Below, one piece after another: positions 42,844 to 53,024 of a DNA stretch of 64,000 bases (position 1 is its first letter; the number at the start of each line of letters is the position of its first letter). The stretch is from positions 124,001-188,000 of the forward strand of contig CAJXTU010000003.1 in the NCBI GenBank assembly GCA_913060865.1. The letters are read 5' to 3'. The stretch comes from an uncultured Cycloclasticus sp. (lineage in GTDB: Bacteria; Pseudomonadota; Gammaproteobacteria; Methylococcales; Cycloclasticaceae). The position numbers were made by a program, and so were the translations under genes. A model generated the notes under the pieces. The model saw only the letters and a list, made by a program, of their open reading frames with translations, searched no databases and was not told the origin of the DNA.

Positions 42844-43379
42844 TTGAACTCAGCAATGACTTTAAGCAACGCGTCCAAGACATCAAATGCGTTATTTTCG
42901 ATGTCGATGGCGTATTAACTGACGGGAAATTATTTTTTGATCTAAACGGTCAAGAATACAAATCATTTCACGCGCAAGATGGACAAGGATTAAAGCTTCT
43001 TCAACAAAATGGCATTGAAGTTGCTATTATTTCTGGACGCTCATCACCAATTGTTGACCGCCGTATGAAAAGCCTTGGTGTCACTCATGTCTACCAAGAT
43101 CAAGAAAACAAAACTGCCGCATTTAACGATTTACTAAAAAAATTAAACCTCAACGCCAACCAAGTTGCACATGTCGGTGACGACCTGCCCGACCTAGCGT
43201 TGATGACACGAGCACGTCTTGCCATTGCCGTTCAAGATGCTAATCCGTCCATTTTGCCGTATTGCCAAGGTCAAACAAACCGCCTTGGCGGGCAAGGGGC
43301 CGCGCGTGAAGTCTGTGATACTATTTTAAGCATTCAAAATAAACTGGCCACTGCCGTTCAACTTTTTACCGATGTGTAA
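42840..43379 (+). CDS. kdsC: 3-deoxy-D-manno-octulosonate 8-phosphate phosphatase
   Basis: 179 aa; CVIFDVDGVLTDGKLFF, HVGDDLPDLALM (HAD). Confidence 0.95.
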   Translation: MIELSNDFKQRVQDIKCVIFDVDGVLTDGKLFFDLNGQEYKSFHAQDGQGLKLLQQNGIEVAIISGRSSPIVDRRMKSLGVTHVYQDQENKTAAFNDLLKKLNLNANQVAHVGDDLPDLALMTRARLAIAVQDANPSILPYCQGQTNRLGGQGAAREVCDTILSIQNKLATAVQLFTDV

Positions 43380-43389
43380 TCTTTAACCC

Positions 43390-43947
43390 ATGAAGCCTCT
43401 TACAGTCATCGCATTAGCTATTCTCGCCGCTGCTACCTGGTGGCTAGCTTTCACGCAAGAACCGGACATTGAAAAAAAAACAACGCAACTTGGACATAAA
43501 ATTGATTACTTTTTAAAAGATTTTGAAGTACTCAGTATGACCTTAGAAGGAAAACCCAAACAACGAATAAAAGCTGAACACATGGAGCACTTCGTTGACG
43601 ATGATAGTACCGAAATGACGCGCCCGATTATGACCATGTATTCACCCGAGAAACCCGATTTACATATACACTCTGAAACGGGCTATATCTCATCAGATGG
43701 CGAGCTCGTTTTGCTTAATGGCGCTGTCAATATTAAAAGAGATGCACTAAAAAATATTGCACCGCTTGAAATAGACACACATAATCTTCGCGTTCAATTA
43801 CCCAATGATTTTGCAGAAACAGATGAGTTTGTAAAAATAAAATCGGGCATTAACACCATTGAAGGAATTGGCTTACGCGCACATTTTCGTGAACCAATAA
43901 ATATCAAAATACTAGAACAGGTACGAGGCCTCCATGAAATCAATTAA
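43390..43947 (+). CDS. lptC: LPS export protein LptC
   Basis: 185 aa; N-terminal TM, LptC-like beta fold region; position kdsC-lptC-lptA-lptB. Confidence 0.9.
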   Translation: MKPLTVIALAILAAATWWLAFTQEPDIEKKTTQLGHKIDYFLKDFEVLSMTLEGKPKQRIKAEHMEHFVDDDSTEMTRPIMTMYSPEKPDLHIHSETGYISSDGELVLLNGAVNIKRDALKNIAPLEIDTHNLRVQLPNDFAETDEFVKIKSGINTIEGIGLRAHFREPINIKILEQVRGLHEIN

Positions 43948-44437
43948 TTTAAAATTTGCCTTTATTACACTCACGTTAATGTTTTCCTCAGCGCCGTTAT
44001 GGGCACTTAGTTCAGATAAACAAAAACCAGTAGAAGTTGAGGCTGATAGCTTTAATTTAGATGACGCCAAAAAAGTGACTGTTTATTCAGGCAACGTCAT
44101 CATCACACAGGGTAGTATGGAAATCATGGCCGATAAAGTCACTATTTATGGCGTTCGTGGAACCACCGACAAAGTGATTGCAATCGGAAAACCAGTTAAG
44201 TTCAAACAACAACCAGACGGCAACCAAGGTTTAATTCGTGGGGAAGCCAACCGCTTTAATTACTTCGTTACTAAAGACACCTTGGTGTTAATTGATAAAG
44301 CAACTTTATGGCAAAATGGCAATACATTCAAAAGCGACCAAATTGAATACGACAGTAAACGCTCTGTGGTCAAAGCCGGCGACAAGAAAACCGGTTCAAA
44401 ACGCGTAAAAATAACATTAGAACCTGCTAAAAAATAA
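43934..44437 (+). CDS. lptA: LPS transport periplasmic protein LptA
   Basis: 167 aa; signal peptide; [42 protein letters not shown]. Confidence 0.93.
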   Translation: MKSINLKFAFITLTLMFSSAPLWALSSDKQKPVEVEADSFNLDDAKKVTVYSGNVIITQGSMEIMADKVTIYGVRGTTDKVIAIGKPVKFKQQPDGNQGLIRGEANRFNYFVTKDTLVLIDKATLWQNGNTFKSDQIEYDSKRSVVKAGDKKTGSKRVKITLEPAKK

Positions 44438-45162
44438 TGAGCACCTTACGCACACAGAACATTTGCAAACAATTTAATAACCGTAAAGTAGTCGACAACG
44501 TTAGTATTAACGTAAAAAGTGGCGAAGTTGTGGGCTTATTAGGACCAAATGGAGCCGGTAAAACAACTAGTTTTTACATGACGGTTGGTTTGATCAAACC
44601 CGACAGCGGCGACATATTTCTTGACGAACAAAATATCACCGAAAGCCCCATGCACGTTCGTGCACGCCAAGGTCTTGGTTACTTACCACAAGAAGCATCC
44701 ATATTCAGGAAGCTAAGCGTTGAAGATAACATACGAGCTGTCTTACAAACTCGCCATGAATTATCACCTGGCCAACAAGAACTGGTTCTCGATGAATTAC
44801 TCCAAGAGTTTGCGATTAACCATTTGCGCTCACAAAGCGCCCTAGCTTTATCCGGTGGTGAGCGGCGGCGCCTTGAAATAGCTCGCTCATTGGCCACTGA
44901 ACCTCGCTTTATTCTGTTAGACGAGCCTTTTGCCGGCGTTGACCCTATCTCAGTTATTGATATTCAAAAAATCATTCAGCAATTGACTGAAAGAGACATA
45001 GGCGTTCTTATTACCGACCATAATGTTAGAGAAACATTAGGCACTTGTGATCGAGCTTACATTCTAAATAACGGTACTGTCATTACTGAAGGATCAGCAG
45101 AAGACATCCTAGAACACCGAGAAGTACGTGATGTTTATTTAGGGCATGAATTTCGCATGTAA
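44437..45162 (+). CDS. lptB: LPS export ABC transporter ATP-binding protein LptB
   Basis: 241 aa; [50 protein letters not shown]. Confidence 0.97.
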   Translation: MSTLRTQNICKQFNNRKVVDNVSINVKSGEVVGLLGPNGAGKTTSFYMTVGLIKPDSGDIFLDEQNITESPMHVRARQGLGYLPQEASIFRKLSVEDNIRAVLQTRHELSPGQQELVLDELLQEFAINHLRSQSALALSGGERRRLEIARSLATEPRFILLDEPFAGVDPISVIDIQKIIQQLTERDIGVLITDHNVRETLGTCDRAYILNNGTVITEGSAEDILEHREVRDVYLGHEFRM

Positions 45163-45261
45163 TTGCCAATTAAAGTCTCTCATCTTTGCAAAATATGGGC
45201 TAGAATTAACAATATGAGATGCAACCAAGCTTTTAATTTTTCCATTCAACAGGCGGTCTGA

Positions 45262-46710
45262 ATGAAGCAATCGTTACAGCTTCGAATTGGTCAGCATTTG
45301 ACTATGACACCGCAGCTTCAACAAGCTATTCGGCTGTTGCAGTTATCAACATTAGAGCTACAACAAGAAATTCAAACAGTTTTAGATGGCAACATGATGC
45401 TTGAAGTTCCTGATGAAGAGGCGCGCCCTAATCAAGAAGAATCTGAGAAAAATTCAACGCCTTCAGATGAAAAAACGAGCGAGGGATCACAAGACACCTT
45501 GCCTGATGAGTTAGCTGTCGATACCTCCTGGGATGAGATCTATGACTTAACTCCTACACCAGGGATCAACCAATCAACTGACTCCACGCCACCTGACCCA
45601 GGTAGCATCAATTCAGCCAAACAAACACTTCACGACCACCTAGTATGGCAGATGGAGTTAACCAATTTTTCTGATATCGATCGCGTTATTGCCACCGCTA
45701 TTATCGATAGTATTGACGATAATGGTTATCTGAACTCAACCCCAGAGCTGATTCACCAACACCTTTCTCAGCATGTAGATGATCTTGATCTAGATGAAAT
45801 CATCGCAGTTTTACATAAAGTACAGTCCTTTGACCCGCTTGGTGTGGGCGCAGTTGATCTGCAAGATTGCTTACTTATTCAACTAAAGCAACTTCCTGAC
45901 GATACCCCGTTTTTGTCACTGGCTATTGAGTTAGTCAATGAATGCATGCCAGCCCTAGGTGCTCAAGATAGTACAAAATTAAAACGTCAACTTGGCATTG
46001 ATGACGACACTTTAGGGGACGTTATTTCTCTTATCCAACAGCTTAACCCTCGACCTGGGTCAGGGGTTGAAGAAACCAATACCGAGTACGTCACGCCCGA
46101 TGTTTATGTCGCCAAGGTAAAAGGTACATGGCAGGTTTCCATCAACGGTGAAATTGCCACTAATATTCGTATCAACCCATATTACCAAACGCTTATTAAG
46201 CATGGCGATAAAAGCGCTGACACTCAAACAATGAAAAACCATTTGCAAGAAGCTCGTTGGTTTTTAAAAAGCCTACAAAGTCGGAATGAAACCTTGATGC
46301 TCGTATCGCAAGAAATTGTTAATCGACAACATGAGTTTCTCGAACACGGCGCCATTGCCATGAAACCAATGGTACTACGTGACATTGCTGAAACTGTTGA
46401 AATGCATGAATCAACCATCTCCCGGGTCACGACAAATAAGTACATGCATACACCAAACGGTATATTCGAACTAAAACATTTTTTTTCAAGTCACGTCTCA
46501 ACCGATAGCGGTGGCGAATGTTCTGCCACAGCAATCAGAGCCTTTATCAAAGAACTCGTTAATAACGAAAACCCTAAAAAGCCGCTTAGCGATAATAAAA
46601 TTGCCATTATACTAGGCGATAAAGGCATTAATGTTGCGAGACGAACCATCGCTAAATATCGCGAATCGATCTCAATCCCCCCTTCTAGTCAAAGGAAGAG
46701 AATCCTTTGA
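45262..46710 (+). CDS. rpoN: RNA polymerase sigma-54 factor
   Basis: 482 aa; MKQSLQLRIGQHLTMTPQLQQAIRLLQLSTLELQQEIQ, RPGSG, RpoN box ARRTIAKYRE. Confidence 0.97.
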   Translation: MKQSLQLRIGQHLTMTPQLQQAIRLLQLSTLELQQEIQTVLDGNMMLEVPDEEARPNQEESEKNSTPSDEKTSEGSQDTLPDELAVDTSWDEIYDLTPTPGINQSTDSTPPDPGSINSAKQTLHDHLVWQMELTNFSDIDRVIATAIIDSIDDNGYLNSTPELIHQHLSQHVDDLDLDEIIAVLHKVQSFDPLGVGAVDLQDCLLIQLKQLPDDTPFLSLAIELVNECMPALGAQDSTKLKRQLGIDDDTLGDVISLIQQLNPRPGSGVEETNTEYVTPDVYVAKVKGTWQVSINGEIATNIRINPYYQTLIKHGDKSADTQTMKNHLQEARWFLKSLQSRNETLMLVSQEIVNRQHEFLEHGAIAMKPMVLRDIAETVEMHESTISRVTTNKYMHTPNGIFELKHFFSSHVSTDSGGECSATAIRAFIKELVNNENPKKPLSDNKIAIILGDKGINVARRTIAKYRESISIPPSSQRKRIL

Positions 46711-46740
46711 CATTTTTCGTTACCACAACAGGAGAGTAAT

Positions 46741-47031
46741 ATGCAATTAGATTTATCTGGACACCACGTTGAAATCACAGACGCTATTCGTGAATACACT
46801 AATACAAAGTTTAGCAAAATCAAACGCCACTTTGATAACGTTATCGATATCCATGTTGTCCTATCCGTTGAAAAACTGGAACAAAAAGCTGAAGCAACCA
46901 TCCAACTAAATGGTACAAAAATTTTCGCTGAAGACACGCAAGAAAATATGTATAAAGCTATTGATACCTTGGTTGATAAGCTAGATAGACAAGTTTTAAA
47001 GCACAAAGAAAAAACAAAGGCTCACCGTTAA
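46741..47031 (+). CDS. hpf: Ribosome hibernation promoting factor
   Basis: 96 aa; MQLDLSGHHVEITDAIREYTNTKFSKIKRHFDNVI. Confidence 0.94.
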   Translation: MQLDLSGHHVEITDAIREYTNTKFSKIKRHFDNVIDIHVVLSVEKLEQKAEATIQLNGTKIFAEDTQENMYKAIDTLVDKLDRQVLKHKEKTKAHR

Positions 47032-47039
47032 CCCTATTT

Positions 47040-47068
47040 GGCCGACATTATCGTCGGCCTTTTTATTT
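47040..47068 (+). terminator. Rho-independent terminator between hpf and rapZ
   Basis: GGCCGACATTATCGTCGGCC (47040-47059) followed by TTTTTATTT. Confidence 0.85.
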
Positions 47069-47073
47069 CAAAC

Positions 47074-47931
47074 ATGAAACTTATTATAGTAAGCGGTCTT
47101 TCCGGATCTGGAAAAAGTGTCACACTAGACACACTAGAAGATGCAGGTTTTTATTGCACAGACAACCTACCTGTTGCCTTATTACCCGACTTTGTAACTC
47201 TTCTAGCGGACTCTGATAAGACTATTTTCAGTAAAGCCGCTGTCGGTATCGACGCTCGAAGCGACCAATCGTCCTTAGCAGAATTTGGCACATTCATTGA
47301 ACAGCTGAAATTAAATAACGTGGACTACGACGTCATTTTTCTTAGGGCTAGCAAACAAAGTTTATTACAGCGCTTCAGCGAAACTCGACGGAAACACCCT
47401 TTATCCAACGATACTACGTCATTAGATGAGGCTATCGACCTTGAGCTAGACAGACTCAGCTTAATTGCCAGTCACGCTAGTATGCAGATTGATACGACTC
47501 AAACCAATGTGCATCAACTACGTAGCATCATACGTGAACGCGTTACACCACATAAAGACAACGGTGTTTCCTTCCAAATAATGTCTTTTGGGTATAAACA
47601 CGGCGCACCTAATGATGTCGACTTTGTCTTTGACGCACGATGTCTTCCCAACCCTTATTGGGAACCCAACTTACGGCCTTTTACAGGTAAAGATACCGCC
47701 GTTATTGATTTTTTGGATGATAAAGAACTCGTCCAACGTTATCTAGATGATACTGCACAATTTCTAACGCGCTGGGCGCCTGAATTCATCAACACAAACC
47801 GTAATTATTTATCAATAGCCATTGGATGTACGGGAGGACAACATCGATCTGTTTACCTGACAGAAAAACTAGCACGCCACTTAGCAGCACAAGGGCTCAA
47901 TATTATCACTCGACACCGTGAATTAGGCTAA
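47074..47931 (+). CDS. rapZ: RNase adapter protein RapZ (YvcJ family)
   Basis: MKLIIVSGLSGSGKSVTLDTLEDAGFYCTDNLPVALL, FGYKHGAPNDVDFVFDARCLPNPYW, GCTGGQHRSVYLTEKLA; start placed at internal Met 47074 after the terminator. Confidence 0.95.
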   Translation: MKLIIVSGLSGSGKSVTLDTLEDAGFYCTDNLPVALLPDFVTLLADSDKTIFSKAAVGIDARSDQSSLAEFGTFIEQLKLNNVDYDVIFLRASKQSLLQRFSETRRKHPLSNDTTSLDEAIDLELDRLSLIASHASMQIDTTQTNVHQLRSIIRERVTPHKDNGVSFQIMSFGYKHGAPNDVDFVFDARCLPNPYWEPNLRPFTGKDTAVIDFLDDKELVQRYLDDTAQFLTRWAPEFINTNRNYLSIAIGCTGGQHRSVYLTEKLARHLAAQGLNIITRHRELG

Positions 47932-48031
47932 GTATTCACTAAAGCCGTTTCTACTATCTAAATAACAAAGCGATTACTGCTGGATTGAGCTAGAATATCT
48001 TCTGTTTACTTCAGTAGATTTTTTTATTGAT

Positions 48032-49390
48032 ATGTCAGCTTCTCCACAACATGAAAATACCCATGAGCACCTACGATTACTCACTGGTAATCTAGATAGT
48101 GGTGCGCTTTCACAAATCAAACTCCAAGTTAACGGGCTTCATCCTGCTGAAATAGCCAATCTCTTAGAATCCTTACCGCTCCAACACCGACGAATTGTTT
48201 GGGACCTTATCAATCCAGAATTAGCCGGCGATATTCTCGTTGAAGTTAACGATGAGGTCCGTTTAGGTCTGATCGAACATACCGACGACGAAGACTTAAT
48301 TACCGCGGCGGTCTCACTGGAAACAGATGATTTAGCCGATATCTTCGAGGATCTTCCACAAGCTGTTTTACATCAAGTTGTCCGCTCGATGTCAAATCAA
48401 GACAGACGGCGATTACAGTCCGTCATGTCGTATGATGAAGATAGTGCTGGCGGACTAATGAACCCCGACGTTGTCACCATTCGGCCTAATGTCGACTTAG
48501 ACGTGGTGCTAAGGTATTTAAGACAGCGTGGTGAGCTTCCAGCCAATACTGATAAGCTGTTTGTTGTTGATAGAGATGACCGATATCTCGGCATACTTAA
48601 TATCTCGGATTTACTGACGAAAAGTCGAAAAGAATCCGTTAGTCACGCGATGACAACAGACCAAAAGGCACTATCACCGACTCTGTCAGCGAATGAAGTC
48701 GCCTTATTTTTTGAAGACTATAACCTAGTCTCCGCACCCGTTATTGATGAAAAAAACCACTTATTAGGCCGAATTACCGTCGATGATGTAGTCGATGTTA
48801 TTCGTGACGAAGCCGATCGTTCTATTTTAAATCTTGCTGGCCTAGATGAAGACGATGACATGTTCGCGCCGGTTACCAGAAGCGCTAAACGTCGAGCAAT
48901 TTGGCTCGGTATTAATTTATTTACCGCTTTTCTAGCCGCTTGGGTCATTGGACTTTTTACAGCGACCATTGAACAAATTGTTGCTCTCGCCGTGCTAATG
49001 CCAATCGTTGCTAGCATGGGAGGAATTGCAGGCAGCCAAACTTTAATGCTGGTTATTCGCGGCATCGCGCTCAACCAGATAGGGAAAAGCAACTCGCGTT
49101 GGTTACTGTCGAAAGAATTAGCAGTTGGTGGTCTTAATGGCCTACTTTGGGCCAGTGTCGTTGCCGTTATAACCGGGCTTTGGTTCCAAAGCCAAGCACT
49201 CGGTCTATTAATAGGTGCCGCGTTGATTATTAACCTCATCGTTGCTGCACTCGCAGGTGCCACTATTCCATTAACATTAAAACGAATGAATATTGACCCC
49301 GCGATTGCAGGCGGCGTTATATTAACGACTGTGACTGATGTTATTGGTTTCTTTTCTTTTTTAGGGTTAGCAACACTCTTCTTAACCTAA
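48032..49390 (+). CDS. mgtE: Magnesium transporter MgtE
   Basis: 452 aa; MgtE N domain, CBS pair, C-terminal TMs with PIVASMGGIAGSQTLMLVIRGIAL. Confidence 0.94.
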   Translation: MSASPQHENTHEHLRLLTGNLDSGALSQIKLQVNGLHPAEIANLLESLPLQHRRIVWDLINPELAGDILVEVNDEVRLGLIEHTDDEDLITAAVSLETDDLADIFEDLPQAVLHQVVRSMSNQDRRRLQSVMSYDEDSAGGLMNPDVVTIRPNVDLDVVLRYLRQRGELPANTDKLFVVDRDDRYLGILNISDLLTKSRKESVSHAMTTDQKALSPTLSANEVALFFEDYNLVSAPVIDEKNHLLGRITVDDVVDVIRDEADRSILNLAGLDEDDDMFAPVTRSAKRRAIWLGINLFTAFLAAWVIGLFTATIEQIVALAVLMPIVASMGGIAGSQTLMLVIRGIALNQIGKSNSRWLLSKELAVGGLNGLLWASVVAVITGLWFQSQALGLLIGAALIINLIVAALAGATIPLTLKRMNIDPAIAGGVILTTVTDVIGFFSFLGLATLFLT

Positions 49391-49397
49391 AGTTTAT

Positions 49398-50753
49398 TTA
49401 ACAACCCGCGAGTGTCATTTGTTCGATGAGGATAGATCCTGTACGCGTATTACCCCTTAAATCCACATCATTACCAACCGCGACAATAGCTTGGTAAATA
49501 TCCTTTAAATTACCTGCAATGGTCACTTCTTCAACTGGAAATTGAATCTCACCATTTTCAACCCAATAACCCGCAGCGCCTCTAGAATAATCGCCAGTCA
49601 TCGTATTAACACCCTGACCGATCAATTCCGTCACTAAAAGCCCTGTATGCATTTCTTTCAACATACCATTAAAATCTAAATTCCCGGGTTCAACTGTTAA
49701 GTTATGCACCCCACCTGCATTAGCCGTGCTTTTTAAACCAAGCTTTCGTGCCGAATAACTACCTAAAACATAACCTTGCACAACGCCATCACTAACAATA
49801 TCTCTAGCTGAAGTTGCTACCCCTTCAGAATCATACGCAGCACTGCCCATTGCTTGTGGCAGTAGTGGTTGCTCATAAATATTGACAAATGAAGGAAAGA
49901 TTTGTTGCCCTAAACTGTCGAGTAAAAAAGATGATTTACGGTATAAATTACCGCCTCTAATGGCTGAAATGAAGTGGCCTATCAATCCACTACTGACTTC
50001 AGCAGCAAACATAACTGAACATTTTCTAGTATTAATTGATTTGGCGCCTAAACGTCTGACCGTCCGTTCAGATGCTTTTTCACCAACCGTAACAGGGCCT
50101 TCCATATCACTCGCTTTACGCGCCGTGGTATACCAATAATCACGCTGCATACTGCCATCTTGCTCACCAATAACCGAGCAACTCATACTGTGACGACTGG
50201 CTGGATAACCATGATTGAATCCAAGACTATTTGCTAGGACACGCGTGCCCTCAAATGTTTGTATGCTCGCACCTTCTGAATTACTGATGCGTTTATCATA
50301 AAAACGCGCCGCATTTTCACAAGCTACCGCCCTTTCAATGGCTTCCTCGGTGTTTAACACCCATGGATGATGTAATGATAAGTCAGGAAAATTAGTTGCT
50401 AATTGATCTGCCTCTGGCAATCCTGAAAAGGGGTCTTCCTCCGCGTATTGTGCAATAGCATACGCGGCAGATACCATTTCTTTTATTGATGATGGGTCGA
50501 GCTTGGTAGAACTGGCTGAGCCTTTCTTTTTACCTTTATAAACGGTAATCCCAATGCCTTGATCTCGGTGCTGCTCAATTGTTTCAACATCACCTAACCT
50601 TACATTAACCGACAACCCTCGGCCAACACTAATCGCCGCTTCTGCTTGATCAGCACCCTGTTTTTTTGCTTCTAATAAAATATCCGACGCAATATTTTTC
50701 AAACGATCCGTTTCATGATCACTTATTGCTGATGTGTTTTTTGAATCAGGCAT
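49398..50753 (-). CDS. pmbA: Metalloprotease PmbA/TldE
   Basis: 451 aa; [38 protein letters not shown]; adjacent to tldD. Confidence 0.95.
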   Translation of the reverse strand: MPDSKNTSAISDHETDRLKNIASDILLEAKKQGADQAEAAISVGRGLSVNVRLGDVETIEQHRDQGIGITVYKGKKKGSASSTKLDPSSIKEMVSAAYAIAQYAEEDPFSGLPEADQLATNFPDLSLHHPWVLNTEEAIERAVACENAARFYDKRISNSEGASIQTFEGTRVLANSLGFNHGYPASRHSMSCSVIGEQDGSMQRDYWYTTARKASDMEGPVTVGEKASERTVRRLGAKSINTRKCSVMFAAEVSSGLIGHFISAIRGGNLYRKSSFLLDSLGQQIFPSFVNIYEQPLLPQAMGSAAYDSEGVATSARDIVSDGVVQGYVLGSYSARKLGLKSTANAGGVHNLTVEPGNLDFNGMLKEMHTGLLVTELIGQGVNTMTGDYSRGAAGYWVENGEIQFPVEEVTIAGNLKDIYQAIVAVGNDVDLRGNTRTGSILIEQMTLAGC

Positions 50754-52188
50754 GTGTACCCCCTACCGTAAGACCATCAATTTTAAGTGTGGGTTGTCCA
50801 ACACCTACGGGAACACTTTGCCCTTCTTTGCCACAGGTTCCAACACCTTGATCTAATTGAAGATCATTACCTACCATACTCACTTTAGTCAGCACATCTG
50901 GACCATTACCAATCAAAGTGGCTCCTTTAACCGGCGATGTAATTTTTCCATCCTCAATCAAATAAGCTTCACTGGCCGAGAAGACAAATTTACCAGAGGT
51001 AATATCCACTTGACCACCTGCAAAATTCACCGCATATAAACCATTTTTTACCGATGATAAGATCTCAGCTGGATCACTGTTACCCGCTAACATGTAGGTA
51101 TTAGTCATCCTCGGCATAGGTAAATGTGCGTACGATTCTCGGCGTCCGTTTCCTGTAGCAACATGCCCCATAAGGCGCGCATTCATTTTGTCGTGCATAT
51201 AGCCTTTTAAAATGCCATTTTCTATCAAGGTAGTGCATTCGGTTTTAGTTCCTTCATCATCAACCGATAATGAACCACGTCTATCGTCCAAGGTTCCATC
51301 GTCTACGACGGTACACAAGGGTGACGCTACTTTTTCACCGATTTTCCCACTAAAAGCTGAGCTACCTTTGCGGTTAAAGTCTCCCTCTAAGCCATGTCCT
51401 ATCGCTTCATGCAGCAAGATACCTGGCCAACCTGGGCCTAAAACAACCGTCATCGTACCGGCTGGTGCATCCACCGCCTCTAAATTCACTAAGGCAAGAC
51501 GTACCGCCTCACGTGCATAGCTCATCGCTCGGTCATCTTCTATAAAGTACTCATAACCTCGCCGAGCACCACCACCAGAGCCGCCCTGCTCTCGTCGTCC
51601 ATTTTCTTCGACTATAACAGTCACATTCATTCTCACCAATGGACGAATATCAGCACTTAAGCGACCACCTTCTGTCGCCACCAACACCACTTCGTAAACA
51701 CCCACCAAACTAACCACTACTTGTTCGATACGTGAATCAATTTTTCGTGTTTCTTGATCAATGCGTTTTAACAGGGCAATTTTATCTTCTCGGCTCATGC
51801 TATTTAATGGATCAATAGCGGCATATAACGCAGGTACTTTATTGAAAGAAGTCGGTTTTAAAATGCCTGAATGGCCTAAACTAGCAATCGACTTTACACT
51901 CTTAGCCGCCTCTAACATGTTCGGCATGGTCAGCTCTTCACTGTATGCAAAGCCGGTCTTTTCACCGCTCACCGCACGTAAGCCAACGCCTTGTTCTATA
52001 TTGTAATTACCATCCTTCACAATGCCATCTTCAAGTACCCATGATTCACTACGAGAGGATTGAAAATAAATATCGGCTTGATCAATATGGTTTGACAATA
52101 GATTACCCATCACTTGATCGATATCGTTAATTGATAAACCTGCCGGCTGAAGAATTATGCTTTCTGCTTGTTGAATTAAATCGTTCAT
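50746..52188 (-). CDS. tldD: Metalloprotease TldD
   Basis: 480 aa; [22 protein letters not shown] metal-binding motif; [11 protein letters not shown]. Confidence 0.97.
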   Translation of the reverse strand: MNDLIQQAESIILQPAGLSINDIDQVMGNLLSNHIDQADIYFQSSRSESWVLEDGIVKDGNYNIEQGVGLRAVSGEKTGFAYSEELTMPNMLEAAKSVKSIASLGHSGILKPTSFNKVPALYAAIDPLNSMSREDKIALLKRIDQETRKIDSRIEQVVVSLVGVYEVVLVATEGGRLSADIRPLVRMNVTVIVEENGRREQGGSGGGARRGYEYFIEDDRAMSYAREAVRLALVNLEAVDAPAGTMTVVLGPGWPGILLHEAIGHGLEGDFNRKGSSAFSGKIGEKVASPLCTVVDDGTLDDRRGSLSVDDEGTKTECTTLIENGILKGYMHDKMNARLMGHVATGNGRRESYAHLPMPRMTNTYMLAGNSDPAEILSSVKNGLYAVNFAGGQVDITSGKFVFSASEAYLIEDGKITSPVKGATLIGNGPDVLTKVSMVGNDLQLDQGVGTCGKEGQSVPVGVGQPTLKIDGLTVGGTHA

Positions 52189-53024
52189 TAATTTCTCGTT
52201 ATAGGTAGCCGCCTGTGCTGAATAGCTGGCAGACTTTTTCTGACTTTGTTTAGTTTTGATTTTTCGAGTGTTGAGATAATCATGCCTTCACTCACGTCTA
52301 ACTCTGATAACACATTCCCCCAAGGGTCGACAATCATACTATGTCCATAGGTTGAGCGGCCATTATTATGCAACCCGCCTTGATTAGCCGCGATCAGGTA
52401 GCAGGTATTTTCGACTGCTCTAGTTCGACATAATAAAGCCCAATGCGCTTCGCCAGTTACTTCAGTAAAGGCCGACGGTGCTACAAAGAATTCCGCGCCT
52501 TGTTGTAATAATGCTCGATAAAGTTCGGGAAAGCGAAGGTCATAACAAATTGACAAACCCATTATGCCGAAAGGTGTTTCCACGACAACCGGCTCAATAC
52601 CTGCAACAAATGTATCTGACTCCCTATAACGGCCTTTATTATCAGCTAGATCAACGTCAAATAAATGAATCTTATGATAGTAGCTTTCCTGTTTACCCGA
52701 CTCGTTATAAACAAGGCAAGTTGCATATACCTTATCTTCCAACGTTGACTTAATCGGCATTGAGCCTGCCACTATCCAACAGCCGTATTTTTTTGCTAAC
52801 TCACTCAAAAAACATTGAACTTTTCCTTTACCTAACACTTCCGCTATAGATAAAAGCTGCTCTGAGTGTTTTGCCATTAAAGCAAAGTTCTCAGGTAATA
52901 CGACCATCTGCGCGCCCTTAGAAACAGCGAGCTGAACTTGAGACGTTACTGTTTTCAAATTATCACTCAGTTGGTCAGATGAACACATCTGAACCGCCGC
53001 TACTTTAAATTCATTCATCGTCAT
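52188..53024 (-). CDS. Carbon-nitrogen hydrolase (nitrilase-superfamily, Nit-like)
   Basis: 278 aa; [38 protein letters not shown]. Confidence 0.93.
   Translation of the reverse strand: MTMNEFKVAAVQMCSSDQLSDNLKTVTSQVQLAVSKGAQMVVLPENFALMAKHSEQLLSIAEVLGKGKVQCFLSELAKKYGCWIVAGSMPIKSTLEDKVYATCLVYNESGKQESYYHKIHLFDVDLADNKGRYRESDTFVAGIEPVVVETPFGIMGLSICYDLRFPELYRALLQQGAEFFVAPSAFTEVTGEAHWALLCRTRAVENTCYLIAANQGGLHNNGRSTYGHSMIVDPWGNVLSELDVSEGMIISTLEKSKLNKVRKSLPAIQHRRLPITRN

Noticed and set aside
48718-49263. 181-aa minus-strand ORF antisense to mgtE
   Set aside because: Fully overlaps the conserved MgtE coding sequence; composition typical of a reverse-strand shadow ORF.
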